Part shown: positions 1-11,087 of the stretch, piece by piece | Numbering within the stretch: position 1 is the first letter of the stretch | Layout of the letters: each line of letters starts with the position of its first letter | Origin: Bryopsis sp. KO-2023 | Lineage: Eukaryota; Chlorophyta; Ulvophyceae; Bryopsidales; Bryopsidaceae | DNA length: 64,000 bases | Direction of reading: 5' to 3' | Assembly (NCBI GenBank): GCA_030272585.1 | Contig: BSYQ01000002.1 | Span: 496,001-560,000, forward strand | The notes under the pieces: model-generated | The model's input: only the letters and a program-made list of their open reading frames with translations | Database searches by the model: none | Told to the model about the DNA's origin: nothing | Program-made: the position numbers and the translations under genes

Positions 1-29
1 CAAGGAAAAGTACGGCTTATCCAGCAAGA

Positions 30-175
30 TACACAATTTTGTCTTCACGAAATCATGGTGAAACGGAAAGCTACACACAAATACACACAGATACACAGTT
101 TTTCTTGCTGAAATCATGGTGCAACGGAAAGCTACAAGCAAATACACACAAATACACAATTCAAAACTGTGTTCA
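30..175. repeat. Short tandem repeat, period about 61 bp
   Basis: Two copies of a unit beginning GAAATCATGGTG start at about 49 and 110, and a partial relative lies upstream. The units are rich in ACACA and A. The array lies just downstream (on the minus strand) of the stop codon of the proline-rich gene. No coding role is seen. Confidence 0.6.
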
Positions 176-251
176 AATTTGAAATTGTGTATTCTAGCGT
201 GTTTTTTACTAGTGTCACCCATCCTTAAACTTTCACTTCACGGAGACAAAA

Positions 252-3200
252 TCACACACAGAACATGACTGCAAATTCATCTGCATCTGTGAAATCCCTC
301 GGGGAGCTCTGCAAGTGGAGAAAAACCCAAATTAATAAAAAAAACCCTGAAAATCGAAGCAAAAATGGGCCGTCTTCCCCATTGACAATTTTCATGACTG
401 GCCGATTTGATTACTCAGAATTAAGAAACAGAACAGAAAATTTTTGGGTTGCTGATTTTTCCTTAACCACAAGCAAACTGGATTGTCTAGAACAAATTTT
501 CGTCAAATGTTCCCAGTTGATTGGCTCAGAGGTCACAATTGTTAATCTCAATCAGTGAAACGCCCAAGTTTCATAACCCATAAAGCTGAACCGCTTGACT
601 TGTCACAGTCACCTAAGAATTGGTGCCCCCCCAAAAAAAATCCCCAACCCCAGTGTGCGAAACTTTCCCAAGAAACTTCCTTCATTCGGTAAACTTACCC
701 CATTGCAGAACGGGACGCATAATACCAAATCATCGGATGTACAACGTTGAGTGCAGGCCGTCTGGCAAATGTCGACTGGGGGGGGTGGGGGAGGAGCCGG
801 AATGCTTGGGGGGGGAGGAGCCGGAGTTGCTGGTGGAGGAGGGGCCGGAGTCGCTGGTGGAGGAGGAGCCGGAGTTGCTGGTGGAGGAGGAGCTGGGGTG
901 GTTGGTGGGGGAGGACCCGGGGTGGTTGGAGGTGGAGGAGCAGGGTTGGTTGGAGGTGGAGGAGACGGAGTGGCTGGTGGGGGAGGAGCCGGGGTGGTCG
1001 GAGGTGGAGGAGCCGGGATGGTCGGAGGTGGAGGTGCAGGGGTGGTTGGTGGGGGAGGAGCCGGGGTGGTTGGAGGTGGAGGAGCAGGAGTGGCTGGAGG
1101 TGGAGGAGACGGAGTGGCTGGGGGTGGAGGAGCCGGAGTTGCTGGTGGGGGAGGAGCCGGGGTGGTCGGAGGTGGAGGAGTCGGGGTGGTCGGAGGTGGA
1201 GGTGCAGGGGTGGTTGGTGGGGGAGGAGCCGGGGTGGTTGGAGGTGGAGGTGCCGGGGTGGTTGGTGGGGGAGGAGCCAGGGTGGTCGGAGGTGGAGGTG
1301 CAGGGGTGGTTGGAGGTGGAGGAGCCGGACTTGCTGGTGGGGGAGGGCCTGGAGTGGTTGGAGGTGGAGGAGCCGGGGTGGTTGGAGGTGGAGGAGCAGG
1401 GGTGGTCGGAGGTGGAGGTGCCGGAGTTGCTGGTGGGGGAGGAGCCAGGGTGGTCGGAGGTGGAGGTGCAGGGGTGGTTGGAGGTGGAGGAGCCGGACTT
1501 GCTGGTGGGGGAGGGCCTGGAGTGGTTGGAGGTGGAGGAGCCGGGGTGGTTGGAGGTGGAGGAGCCGGAGTGCTTGGGGGGGGAGGAGCCGGAGTGGTTG
1601 GAGGTGGAGGTGCCGGAGTTGCTGGTGGGGGAGGAGCCAGGGTGGTCGGAGGTGGAGGTGCAGGGGTGGTTGGAGGTGGAGGAGCCGGACTTGCTGGTGG
1701 GGGACGGCCTGAAGTGGTTGGAAGTGGAGGAGCCGGGGTGGTTGGAGGTGGAGGAGCAGGGGTGGTCGGAGGTGGAGGAGCAGGGGTGGTCGGAGGTGGA
1801 GGAGCAGGGGTGGTTGGTGGGGGAGGAGCCGGGGTGGTCGGAGGGGGAGGAGCAGGGGTGGTTGGTGGGGGAGGAGCCGGGGTGGTCGGAGGTGGAGGAG
1901 CCGGGGTGGTCGGAGGTGGAGGAGCCGGGGTGGTCGGAGGTGGAGGAGCAGGGGTGGTTGGTGGGGGAGGAGCCGGGGTGGTCGGAGGTGGAGGAGCCGG
2001 GGTGGTCGGAGGTGGAGGAGCCGGGGTGGTCGGAGGTGGAGGAGCTGGAGTACTTGGAGGTGGAGGAGCCGGACTTGCTGGTGGGGGAGGGCCTGGAGTG
2101 GTCGGAGGTGGAGGAGCAGGGGTGGTTGGTGGGGGAGGAGCCGGGGTGGTCGGAGGGGGAGGAGCAGGGGTGGTTGGTGGGGGAGGAGCCGGGGTGGTCG
2201 GAGGGGGAGGAGCCGGGGTGGTCGGAGGTGGAGGAGCAGGGGTGGTTGGTGGGGGAGGAGCCGGGGTGGTCGGAGGGGGAGGAGCAGGGGTGGTTGGTGG
2301 GGGAGGAGCCGGGGTGGTCGGAGGTGGAGGAGCAGGGGTGGTTGGTGGGGGAGGAGCCGGGGTGGTCGGAGGGGGAGGAGCAGGGGTGGTTGGTGGGGGA
2401 GGAGCCGGGGTGGTCGGAGGGGGAGGAGCCGGACTTGCTGGTGGGGGAGGGCCTGGAGTGGTTTGAGGTGGAGGAGCCAGAGTTTTCGGGGGTGGAGGAG
2501 CTGGAGTGGCTGGGGGTGGTGGAGCTGGGGTGGCAGGTCGTGGAGCAGGGCTAGAGGGTGGTGGTTCCAGAGTAGCAGGTGGAGGAACAGGAGTAGATGG
2601 CGGTGGAGCTGGAGTGGATGGTGGAGGTTCTCTCAAAGTCTCAATAAGGGCACTTGATGCGGTACCTTGACAGGCAAAATGAAAATCAGCAACAACACAG
2701 AAAGTCTCCTGTATGGAATGCATATAACTCGTGGACCTCACAACATAATGCCAATTGATTAGGAGAAGAACCTTGTTGGAACCCCCCCTTCTTCTGGCCC
2801 CACCAGTAGACTGATTTTTAAACTGCCACGTGCACTGGCCGGCTAGCAGTTGGAGTCCCTTCAATCTATACATCATATAAAGCTGGTACCAAAGCATGCA
2901 TCTATCAATGATGCTAAGTCTGACTCACTTGGGTCCTTCAGTCTGTTTTCAGACAGCAGCAAGGCTTCGACGAGCTTGTCAAGGTTGCTGTCACCCTCAG
3001 TACCAAACTGCTGCTTCAAACGCTGCTTTATGCCATTGTTCCGATTATCGACCTGGTCTTTGCCTCGACCAGTGCCCAGACCATTGCCTCCATTGCCTTG
3101 AATGCCTAGACGTCCATTGCCTTGAATGCCTAGGCGTACATTGCCTTGATTGCCTAGACGTTTATTGCCTTGAATGCCTAGACGTACATTGCCTTGATTG

Positions 3201-4105
3201 CCCTGACGTTCATTCTCCAGACCATTTTCTTGATTGCCTTTACCAATGCCCTGTTGGGCCCCTAGACGCTTTCGCGGACCATTACGGCGACCATCCAGCA
3301 TATCCTTCCTGAAGGCTTCACTCGACAACTGCCCTGCCATGCCTATTGTTACCCCCACAGAACAAAGTGGTCAGAATCAGAGCAGAAGACCCAATCCCAG
3401 AATGGGCGCCGTCACATTCAGCATGCAGTGTCGTACATTTATGCATGTCCCCACTGAATCGTGGAATGGGGGGTGTTGGTGTTGAGAATCGCGCAGCAGC
3501 GGCAGATCCAGGATTCCAGAGAGGGAGGTGCGCGTTCGATACCTGAACCTCCATTCGAACGTTTCAAAACTTTGCCTCCCTCTACTTTTTGGTGGTGTAA
3601 AGGAAAGGGAAAAAAATCGCGACAAGACGGGGGTGCGCGCTCCTGCGCACCCCCACTGGATCCGCCTCTGCGGCAGGATACGTTTTTGGACGTCTTTCCA
3701 CGACAGCGTTCTCCGACACTTCTCTGCCCCTCGGGACGACGCAGGAAAACGTATCCTACATTTCCCTCCAGAGGAATCAGCCTTTCACCCTGCGTGAGCG
3801 AGAACAGACGGGCTCGTTCGAAGGCACTGCTGCTTCTCAGGTTCCATCATTTCACAACAAGACGCGTTTGGCGTTGCCGGAGCGAACAGCGTGGGGAGGA
3901 GGGGGATCGTGCACGAAGAATTCCGAACGACAATATATCGAAAGTGGTGCGTGAGGGCTTCCGTGGCGCCACAAAAGTAACGTAGAGCGAAAAAAACGTA
4001 ACCCGTCAAATAAGTTTCCATGCCTGTCGAAACAGCTGCATTACCTGAGTGAGGGGCGAGCAACACGGAAAACGCTACCCATAGCGCGGACCGGATGGAT
4101 CCCAT
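252..4105 (-). CDS. Secreted proline-rich (HRGP-type) protein, paralogue 1, four exons
   Basis: Exons on the minus strand are 4045-4105, 2929-3342, 699-2665 and 252-308. All junctions are GT-AG and in phase, giving 2499 nt and about 832 residues. Exon 1 encodes a signal peptide (MGSIRSALWVAFSVLLAPHS). Exon 2 has several QGN-RLGI-type repeats and a charged, helical stretch. Exon 3 is a very long array of PPPPTTPA and close variants, about 600 residues, ending in a cysteine block (CQTAC, QRC, LCVPFC). Exon 4 adds a short acidic tail ending EFAVMFCV. Proline-rich arrays of this kind are typical of extracellular matrix or cell-wall glycoproteins that are hydroxylated and O-glycosylated, so a wall or surface role is inferred. 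The gene at 23112-28082 shares exon phases, signal-peptide exon length (61 nt) and C-terminal cysteine pattern, which supports this model. Confidence 0.8.
778..2640. repeat. G-rich/C-rich coding minisatellite
   Basis: The plus strand is almost pure GGTGGAGGAGC-type sequence and the minus strand encodes the PPPPTTPA array. Units are 24 bp with higher-order blocks, for example repeated PGPPPPASPAPPPP segments, which suggests expansion by unequal exchange. Long plus-strand frames (Gly/Val-rich, Glu/Trp-rich) are only reflections of the repeat period. The G-rich strand has many G-runs and could form quadruplexes. Confidence 0.8.
3087..3213 (-). repeat. Minisatellite inside exon 2 of proline-rich gene 1
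   Basis: About five copies of a 24-bp unit (plus strand TTGCCTTGAATGCCTAGACG and variants) encode an eight-residue RLGIQGN-type repeat. All copies keep the frame, so copy-number changes would only lengthen or shorten the protein. Confidence 0.7.
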
Positions 4106-5040
4106 CTTTCCTCTCGCTTTTTTCCGAAGCGCCCGGAAACACGTGTATATGACCAGCACCCTTCACTCCTTCTTGCCAGTAGTTTCCTTGCAACCAGTGC
4201 CTGTCGCTGTTTCGTGCAAAAAGACAATTCGTTCTGCCAACGACTACCAGGTTCACATAAGCCTTCAGGCCTTAGTCATGCGTCATGGAGAAGCGTGTGG
4301 CCAGGAAAAATCTAAATGCTCCACAGCATATTACTCTCAGCAGGTCAACGATCGAGGCGGCTCGCATGGGCAGCCGTGGCTCGCTGACTATCCATTTGAT
4401 TTCACGTACGACAATGCAAACAGCGTAGCGCCAGGATACTGTGGCGCTGGACATTGCGGCGCACGAACAGGTTAACAGGGATGTTGCCCAAAACTACGTA
4501 GCTCCAATTTACGTAGCGAATTAACGTACGTAGTTAGTGTCGTTGGGAGGTTGCGCAAATCGAAAGCAACTTGATTACGTGATATGACTGTACCGATTGC
4601 ATAATGGCCACACGCTCGAAAGCGCTTTCGCGTGTCGCTCCTTGTCGACCATGCACTCTGCGGTTCCCAAGCTTAAGTTCTCAGTTCTTCCATCCACTCA
4701 AATTCACACTCACACTCACACTCACACTCACACTCAAATTCACACTCACACACACAAAAAGCAAACCACCCTCCTTGAACCCCAATAACCTGCCTTCCTC
4801 CTTGAGAGAAAGTCCCCCTATTCTTGATTTTTTGAATAATCCAGAGCTTTGAACCCACACTGACTATTTTTCTTCCAAGTCGTGAAACGCCATGCAACAG
4901 ATCATTAAAATTTTTTCCCCGAAAAAGTCGCGTTCCCAGTCTGATCAGCTGTCGTGAGCAACTGACGGGGTATAAAACCCACAAGCGATATCGCTATCGC
5001 TATCCCTTATCAAATTATAATATATATAATTATAATAAGG
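4106..5040. other. Intergenic stretch upstream of proline-rich gene 1
   Basis: This is the promoter side of the minus-strand gene. It holds a (CACACT)n microsatellite at about 4704-4757 and an AT-rich palindromic stretch with TATATATAATTATAATA near 5018-5038. A short open frame at 4278-4475 contains FDFTYDNANS, which resembles the FTYDNAK motif of the MACPF proteins downstream. It is too short and isolated to call. No other gene is seen. Confidence 0.5.
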
Positions 5041-6400
5041 TGATGTTCGAACATGATGCATCCAGCAGTATAGATTCCGTGGAACTCGAGATCTTCCGCA
5101 CGTCCTGGCTTTGTGCGCAACATATGAAAGCTCCAAAGATTGGAGAGAAAAAAAAAAATCCACTTTACAAAACATTCAAGCAAGACATCTTGCTCAGTCG
5201 AGGGAAAAAAAATTCTTTGTGGGAATCCCTTCCAGTCTCAAGCAATTTAATCTTGCCACTCATTTTCACGCACGTTTGCAGCCTTGTGTTTTTTTATTTG
5301 CTTCTTTGTTTGTTCGTGCTCTTGGGGCTGGATCGACACCTTGTAAAAAAAACAATCAATCAATCAATCAATCAATTATAGCAAAAAGAGGCCATCACCC
5401 CCCATAATGCCAGAGTAATACAAGGTAAGAACAACAAAAACAAAACCCACCCAAAGAGAGCAGTCATTCGAAAAGAACCTTTCCATTTTTTTTTTCTTGT
5501 CGACACTCTCCAACATCGTTCCACTGAGCGACTTGCCTCAGCAATACGGCGGCTCGCAACCTACTCTGGTACTTGACGCAGGTCCAACATTGAAGCTCCC
5601 TTCCTTGTCCCTTTGCTCCCCTGATGAGAAAACTTTCCCAACCGCCTTCCCTCCCACGAATGCACGTAACGCCTCACACCGCAGCCTTTCGCGGCGCTCC
5701 AACGTGGAGCGGAGTTGTGTTGCTGGTGCTGCTTGCCGTCGCTCAGATCCCTGGCACCAAGGCCCAAAGGAATTCCGTTGAACACAGCTTGCGGCTCTAA
5801 CATTGCGCTTGGGAAGAGCGAAAAGGTCGTTCTGCACATGCACAGGGCTCACGCTTGTGTTGAAGACCGACCTGCAAAGTAAACCTGAAGCACTGACGGT
5901 TTCGATTCAGATGGTGCGGCGGCGGCGGCTCCACAATCGCTTTGAACTACTGCACATAGGATCTTGCTCCGGCTGTGATTGTGGCAAATGACAGGTGTAG
6001 TTATGACAAGGATTTGAGATGCAGGGGTGGGGTTGCTTTCCCTCCCTTCACAAGAATGGCTGGTTCAAGCCAATTTTGGCAATCCAACTGCCTTTGCGAT
6101 TGCAAGGGCAAAATTCTGCAACATCAAAATAAAAACATCTGTAAGGGAAAAAAAATCCTGCTTTCGTACAGCAAAAATGTCAAGCTTTGAAAGCAAAAAC
6201 CGGAAAAGAAAAAAATCAACCAGGATGGGTGCCGCTGGAGCCCACCAGGCTGATCGATTCTTAAAAAAACCCACCAGAGCACTCATTACAGGGAAAATGA
6301 TGGGAAGTTGAATTGGCGCATCATATCTTTTTCCCCATGGTTGTCAGACATAGCCAACGAGCATGGATCAAGATCAATTCGGCGTCTCTGTTCGTGTGGT
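5040..6400. repeat. Duplicated block, shuffled second copies at 20.1-22.5 kb
   Basis: Segment 5490-5890 recurs in the same orientation at about 21885-22275. Segment 5040-5190 recurs inverted at about 22320-22400 and 21600-21690. Segments 5950-6300 and 6310-6380 recur inverted at about 20140-20500 and 21420-21540. The mix of direct and inverted pieces shows a duplication that was later rearranged. AATC-type simple repeats lie at 5354-5380. Confidence 0.65.
5660..5878 (+). pseudogene. First-exon fragment of a secreted PMP-type paralogue (copy a)
   Basis: From ATG 5660 the sequence encodes a hydrophobic leader (GVVLLVLLAVAQIPGTKAQ). After a frame change it encodes a piece ending TLVLKTDLQ, followed by a good GTAAAC donor at 5879. 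The same exon occurs at 22048-22263. The ending resembles the segment PNAVLKLDL of the large PMP-type gene, so it is read as a displaced 5' exon of that family. The frame is not open throughout in this copy. Confidence 0.4.
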
Positions 6401-7015
6401 TGGACTGGCAAGCCTGCCGAACACAGGCGCTGTCACGGCAACAATGTTTGAAAAGGGATGTCAGACTGACCATAGATCACGACGTTCCCGTCAGAGGCAA
6501 AAACCCAACACAGCAGAGGTGCCTGCGCAGCCGAATCCTGATCAACTTCTCCATGGGAACTGTGACAATGTGCCGACCACGGTGTGGCGGCAGTCTGTTG
6601 TTTGCGTTTCTGGTAGTCGCATGCCTTGCAACTGTGGGTCTCCCTCAATCTGACTCTGCCAGTGAGTGTCAAGTCCTTCGTGTTTCCCGCGCGGGTTCCG
6701 TGTCATGTGGATAGTCGATCAAGCACCTCGCAAAGAAGCCCTTTCTGGCGTTACGTTTTGGATCGTGTGCACATTAGCCGCCGCAACGGTTGGAATTCAA
6801 AAAAAAAAAAAAAACTGGAATTCAACGTCTCGATCGACTGGCTGGATCGCAGGTGGGTCGAAGTGCGAGACCGTGCGGGGGATTGTCGGAATTTCTGAGA
6901 AAGGGATTTTGGACTACGCCACGCTGAAGAAGCTGCAGAACAATTTTCAGAGTTTGGTACAGCACCAGCTCTGCCGCCTCCCAACGCAGTCCTGAAGCTC
7001 GATCTGACAGAGCTG

Positions 7016-7199
7016 TGTTTCTGCCAACGATGTTCCAGTGAAAAACGCAGGAAACACGTTACAAAGCAAGACATACAAGCGCCCATATTATACTTCAACT
7101 GGATCTCCTTCGAACAACAAAGTCTGACTGTCAATCCCCAAGACTTCCTCGGGTTTACCACAGACGTCCTCGACACATGGAACGTCGGAACTAGAAACA
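7016..7199 (-). repeat. 3' LTR of element A with terminal 10-bp extension
   Basis: Positions 7026-7199 match the 5' LTR (10914-11087) base for base by eye. The outer 10 bp (7016-7025) are absent from the 5' LTR but occur again at 7202-7211 inside the element, separated from the LTR by two bases. Confidence 0.85.
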
Positions 7200-7241
7200 A
7201 CTGTTTCTGCCCACCATGCTTCTACTATCATGCAACAATAA

Positions 7242-8615
7242 TCAACAATCAAAACGAGATAACAAATCTGCAAGAATGTTAGACCTACCCGGGATAAACC
7301 GAACATTAGGACAATACCATTGTAAAAAATCCAAACGCCGACGGACAAAAACTGAAACATTATCTGACATCAAACTAAATGTACTGGCATTGTCAGTATA
7401 AATACTAACAGAGCGCCCGTACACCCAAGGTGAAAAACTACGGATAGATCTACACAACCCCTCGATTTCCAACTCATTACTGTGTTTGTATGCAAAATCT
7501 GCATTCCAAACTCCTGCAGAACATTTGATAATTCTTTTCCCTTGAACCAAACAAGCCCCCCAACCTTTAGAACTTGCATCAACCCAAATCTGATAATCAT
7601 TTTTATCATCTGGCCATTTTGTACTGATAGTGGCTTTTTTTATGAAATCCAATATCAAAAACCATTTCTGATGATCACCGCCTTGCACTTGTCGGGCCAA
7701 CCATAATAATTTATGGGCTCCAGGTAAAAATCGAATCATCTGTGCAAGCCACCCAAAAAACATCCTCCACTCTGTAGGAGTTTGAGGCATCCTGAGTCCC
7801 TCGAATCTTTTAAGCTGAAAATCAAGGGGGTGATATCCTTCGGGAGTGATAATCCCACCTAAATATTGAAATTTTTTTTGCCACCACCTACATTTTTCAT
7901 AATTCAAAACCCAACCTGTAGACTCTAAAGCTTTCAAAATAATCCTCAAATCTTTCTCATGCTCAGAATGGGAATTTGACAAAATTAATATATCATCCAT
8001 ATAAATCAAAACTTGGCTAGAAATTCTTTTCATCACAGGAGTCAGACTCTTATGAAGACCCCTTAAAAATTCAAACCCTGAATTTTTGTACCCAAATGGC
8101 ATGCATTTCCACCTAAAATATCGGCCTCCAATTCTGAAACCGAAAAACTGCCACAATGAAGGATCAAGCCTAACCTGATGATAAGCAGCCAACAAATCAA
8201 GTTGGCTACCTATTGTATATCCCCGAATACTAAACAAAGTATGCTCTCGCTGTGTAACTCCAAACGAATCTAACGCAACATGAGAATTAAACCGACGAAA
8301 ATCAAACACCATACAGATCTGACCTGTTCGATTCCTTACTGCATCTGCATTTTTTGGTGCTGCCATAACTGGAATAATATACCTTGGTTCAATAAATGTT
8401 TCTTCCACAGCCCCTGAATCCAAAACTTTTTGTGTTGCTTCCATCAATTTTTTATCCTCTGATGAACCACTTGTATATCGTGCTGCATCAATTCCCCGTT
8501 CCAATGGTTTTATCCATGGTAAAGATTTCACTTCATGCACCAAACATCGCCCTAATTTTCCACTAAATAAAAATGGAAAACTCGATCGATACAGCGCTCC
8601 GGGCGACCGAATCAC
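7242..8615 (-). CDS. Element A reverse transcriptase-RNase H
   Basis: This is a 457-codon frame. RT blocks are visible: MVFDFRRFN, SQLDLLAAYHQVRL, CMPFGYKNSGFEFLRGL and the catalytic box VLIYMDDILILSN. An RNase H domain follows with IWVDASSKGWGACLV, SNELEIEGL and IYTDNAS, giving the expected D-E-D set, and a final NILADLLSRF. The frame ends 42 bases before the 3' LTR, so there is no room for an integrase. The RT is unlike those of elements C and D. Confidence 0.85.
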   Translation of the reverse strand: MIRSPGALYRSSFPFLFSGKLGRCLVHEVKSLPWIKPLERGIDAARYTSGSSEDKKLMEATQKVLDSGAVEETFIEPRYIIPVMAAPKNADAVRNRTGQICMVFDFRRFNSHVALDSFGVTQREHTLFSIRGYTIGSQLDLLAAYHQVRLDPSLWQFFGFRIGGRYFRWKCMPFGYKNSGFEFLRGLHKSLTPVMKRISSQVLIYMDDILILSNSHSEHEKDLRIILKALESTGWVLNYEKCRWWQKKFQYLGGIITPEGYHPLDFQLKRFEGLRMPQTPTEWRMFFGWLAQMIRFLPGAHKLLWLARQVQGGDHQKWFLILDFIKKATISTKWPDDKNDYQIWVDASSKGWGACLVQGKRIIKCSAGVWNADFAYKHSNELEIEGLCRSIRSFSPWVYGRSVSIYTDNASTFSLMSDNVSVFVRRRLDFLQWYCPNVRFIPGRSNILADLLSRFDC

Positions 8616-10966
8616 TGAAAAACCGGAATAGAAAATACTTTCCCATCAAAACTCAAAGCTTTCTCTACTTCTGAAACAGCCGAAAGAATATTCATTCTGG
8701 GAGTCAAATTTTTCGGAATATTTCCCACATTCGAAATCATCACACTCAACGATTGTTGGCCAACTTTGGGATGGACCACAATCCCTGGAATAAAAGAACA
8801 ATCCTGCCAAACAATATCCCTTTCAATCTCATATGGCAAACGTACCATCACACTCGATCCCGGGGCCAATAAAAGAGAACGATTCAAGGGTAAAAAAAGC
8901 CGGGAACCACGGCGAGAAGGCGAGTAAGAAACTCGCTCTTTCACACGAAGATAAGCATCATCATCGCCAGGAGACAAAGGAATCTGCGCATGAGCGGGGA
9001 GACTCGTCAAACAACATGGAACAGTCCGGCCACAATTGGAAAACTTCAAACAACGTCGCCGAGTGTCCACAATTGCACCAAGGGAGGACAACGAACCCAT
9101 CCCCAGTAAAACATCATATCCAGGCTGATCGATAATGATGAAAGAACACTGCATGTCCTTTGGTCCAATTGCAAGAGAAACATCACTGACTTCGCCAATA
9201 GGAGCACAAACACGCCCATCCGCCATGCGAAGTTTGCGTGCGCTGGTGCGTGCATGTTCCAGGAGATTTAACTTTTGAGCCAGGTGCTTCCCCATCACAT
9301 TCACAGCGGATCCCGTATCAACCAACGCGTAAGATTCCACCGTTTTTGCAGTTGACGCCGTAAGGCGCACAAGCGTCGACAAAAGACCTCCTGAATCAAC
9401 CGATTTAATAGTCGTGTGGTAAATCGGCGATGCCCAAACAGGTTCCACATGGCCAGCATGTGACAAAGGAACAGAACAATCACGAACCAATTTCCCTCGC
9501 TTAGTTCGCTTCTTTCGAACATCCCTCTCGACTCTGGTCGGCTCTGGCACAACTGATGCAACCATAACAGGTGCTTCCTTTTCATCCTCCTGTATTTGTT
9601 CCAAAGGAGCGAACTGATTAGAATGCTCATACTCTTGATATGGATCATTCATACCACTCGAAACACCTCCTGGAACTCCACCCATGTATGCTGCATATTG
9701 CCCATACGGTCCATACTGTGGCGAATGCAAACCCTCAGGCTCAGTATAATAGGCCGCATTCGGTTGTGGGAACTGCCGGACCGTTCCTTGCCTGAACCTA
9801 TTTCGATTAGGCGCTCCATTCGATCGGCTCAACCACTGGATATATCCTCGAAATCTGGAATCTTTTCGACATAGGTCTGCGACGAAACGTTTTACTGCTC
9901 CAATGGGAACATCTCGCATCGTTTCAAACCAATCTTGCGAGTCATTCCGTCCTCGCTGAAAACCTGGTTTCATATTCCGCATCGTTTCAAACCAATCTTG
10001 CGAGTCATTCCGTCCTCGCTGAAAACCTGGTTTCATATTCGTGGACTCCTTTTTCACAAAGTCGACATCCATAGGGTCATTCGCAGTATGTTTTTTTGGA
10101 TCCTCAAACTGGAAAACATTCCCAAGCCATTCCCGAGCGTTGAACAAAGCATCTGTGTAATCCCGAGTTGCCATTCCAGCAACGCCATTGCGACAGTCTT
10201 TGGGCAACAAACCCAAAAAAATCTCTTTTATGCGCGCATCTTCAAGATCATGTTCAACGGCATACGCTTCTCCTCTGAACCTCTCAAGCCACTGCAACCA
10301 AGTCTCGTCTCGCGATTTCTTACACCTTCTCAGTTCTTCCTCCTTTTCCATTGGTGAACTGATAATTAATGTCGTATGGACTACAGTCCAAAGGATATTG
10401 GACCTCACTTCAGCTTCATTATGGTTCGTAGCTGGAGCTGTCCATCCATGATCAGCTGGAGGATACCTGGTTACCAAATCCGCAAGAGCAACCTCCCCTA
10501 CTTCATGTATCAATCGAAGTAAGTTTTCACCCACGCCTTCTGGAATGAAATGGTCGACAAGACACGCCGCAAATTGAGGGTAACTTTGATAAAGCCTGGC
10601 TCTTTTCCACGCATAGGAAAAACGCCGCGCAGTGAGCTTGACAAACCGAGTAAGTTTATCCAATGGTGCCGACGGTGGTGTCGTCGCCATAGTGTGGCCT
10701 CCACGCGATCGAGTCGTAGACGAATCAGAACTACTACTGCTCGATTGTCCCCATGAAGAGGTAGAAGAAGTTCTACTTCCTACTACAGAGGGAACCGACA
10801 ATCCCTGTCGAGCGAATTCCTCCTGATACCAACGCCGAAGAGCAGGGTCGGCGCGTATATAATCAGCGAGAGCTCTGGATAACTCCGGATCGATTTTGGC
10901 GGCTCCGAAACCAAACGATGTTCCAGTGAAAAACGCAGGAAACACGTTACAAAGCAAGACATACAA
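8612..10966 (-). CDS. Element A Gag-protease
   Basis: This is a 784-codon open frame that begins in the 5' LTR and passes through the primer-binding site (reading FGFGA). The N-terminal third is Ser/Arg-rich. A capsid-like helical region follows (about residues 100-270, with the tryptophan-bearing TWLQWLERFRGEAYA). A 21-residue tandem repeat (MKPGFQRGRNDSQDWFETMR) is encoded by a 63-bp duplication at about 9915-10040. A retropepsin-type aspartic protease has the motif LVDTGSAVNVMG near residue 540. No CCHC knuckle was seen. The RT frame lies downstream in another frame and is presumably expressed by frameshifting, as the family commonly does. Confidence 0.75.
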   Translation of the reverse strand: MYVLLCNVFPAFFTGTSFGFGAAKIDPELSRALADYIRADPALRRWYQEEFARQGLSVPSVVGSRTSSTSSWGQSSSSSSDSSTTRSRGGHTMATTPPSAPLDKLTRFVKLTARRFSYAWKRARLYQSYPQFAACLVDHFIPEGVGENLLRLIHEVGEVALADLVTRYPPADHGWTAPATNHNEAEVRSNILWTVVHTTLIISSPMEKEEELRRCKKSRDETWLQWLERFRGEAYAVEHDLEDARIKEIFLGLLPKDCRNGVAGMATRDYTDALFNAREWLGNVFQFEDPKKHTANDPMDVDFVKKESTNMKPGFQRGRNDSQDWFETMRNMKPGFQRGRNDSQDWFETMRDVPIGAVKRFVADLCRKDSRFRGYIQWLSRSNGAPNRNRFRQGTVRQFPQPNAAYYTEPEGLHSPQYGPYGQYAAYMGGVPGGVSSGMNDPYQEYEHSNQFAPLEQIQEDEKEAPVMVASVVPEPTRVERDVRKKRTKRGKLVRDCSVPLSHAGHVEPVWASPIYHTTIKSVDSGGLLSTLVRLTASTAKTVESYALVDTGSAVNVMGKHLAQKLNLLEHARTSARKLRMADGRVCAPIGEVSDVSLAIGPKDMQCSFIIIDQPGYDVLLGMGSLSSLGAIVDTRRRCLKFSNCGRTVPCCLTSLPAHAQIPLSPGDDDAYLRVKERVSYSPSRRGSRLFLPLNRSLLLAPGSSVMVRLPYEIERDIVWQDCSFIPGIVVHPKVGQQSLSVMISNVGNIPKNLTPRMNILSAVSEVEKALSFDGKVFSIPVFQ
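10902..10913 (-). other. Primer-binding site, element A
   Basis: The plus-strand sequence GCTCCGAAACCA would be the 3' end of the priming tRNA including CCA. It abuts the 5' LTR. The identical 12-mer is found at 39411-39422, 52823-52834 and 61611-61622. Confidence 0.75.
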
Positions 10967-11087
10967 GCGCCCATATTATACTTCAACTGGATCTCCTTCG
11001 AACAACAAAGTCTGACTGTCAATCCCCAAGACTTCCTCGGGTTTACCACAGACGTCCTCGACACATGGAACGTCGGAACTAGAAACA
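10914..11087 (-). repeat. 5' LTR of element A
   Basis: This is 174 bp and abuts the primer-binding site directly. It lacks the 10-bp extension of the other LTR. The Gag reading frame begins inside it. Confidence 0.85.

Larger units (their letters stand above)
7016..11087 (-). mobile_element. LTR retroelement A (4.07 kb), Gag-PR-RT-RNase H, no integrase
   Basis: On the minus strand the element runs 5' LTR 10914-11087, primer-binding site 10902-10913, Gag-protease frame, RT-RNase H frame, 3' LTR 7026-7199 plus a 10-bp terminal block 7016-7025. Ends are TGTTTC...GAAACA. A 4-bp target duplication GCTG flanks it (7012-7015, 11088-11091). The LTRs are identical by eye, so it is very young. It looks whole in the sense that both frames are open, but no integrase is encoded. 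The terminal block is also present just inside the 3' LTR (7202-7211), an arrangement shared with element B. It sits inside an exon of the PMP-type host gene. Confidence 0.85.

Noticed and set aside
620-2657. Long plus-strand frames (Glu/Trp-rich, Gly/Val-rich, Arg/Trp-rich)
   Set aside because: They are reflections of the 24-bp repeat that encodes the proline array on the minus strand. They lack signal, splice or domain support.
4278-4475. FTYDNANS frame as a MACPF fragment
   Set aside because: Only a few residues match and no neighbouring MACPF motif is found.
7016-11087. Element A as a true DIRS/PAT element
   Set aside because: It has a primer-binding site, directly repeated LTRs and a 4-bp target duplication, and no tyrosine recombinase. 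Only the end layout resembles PAT elements.
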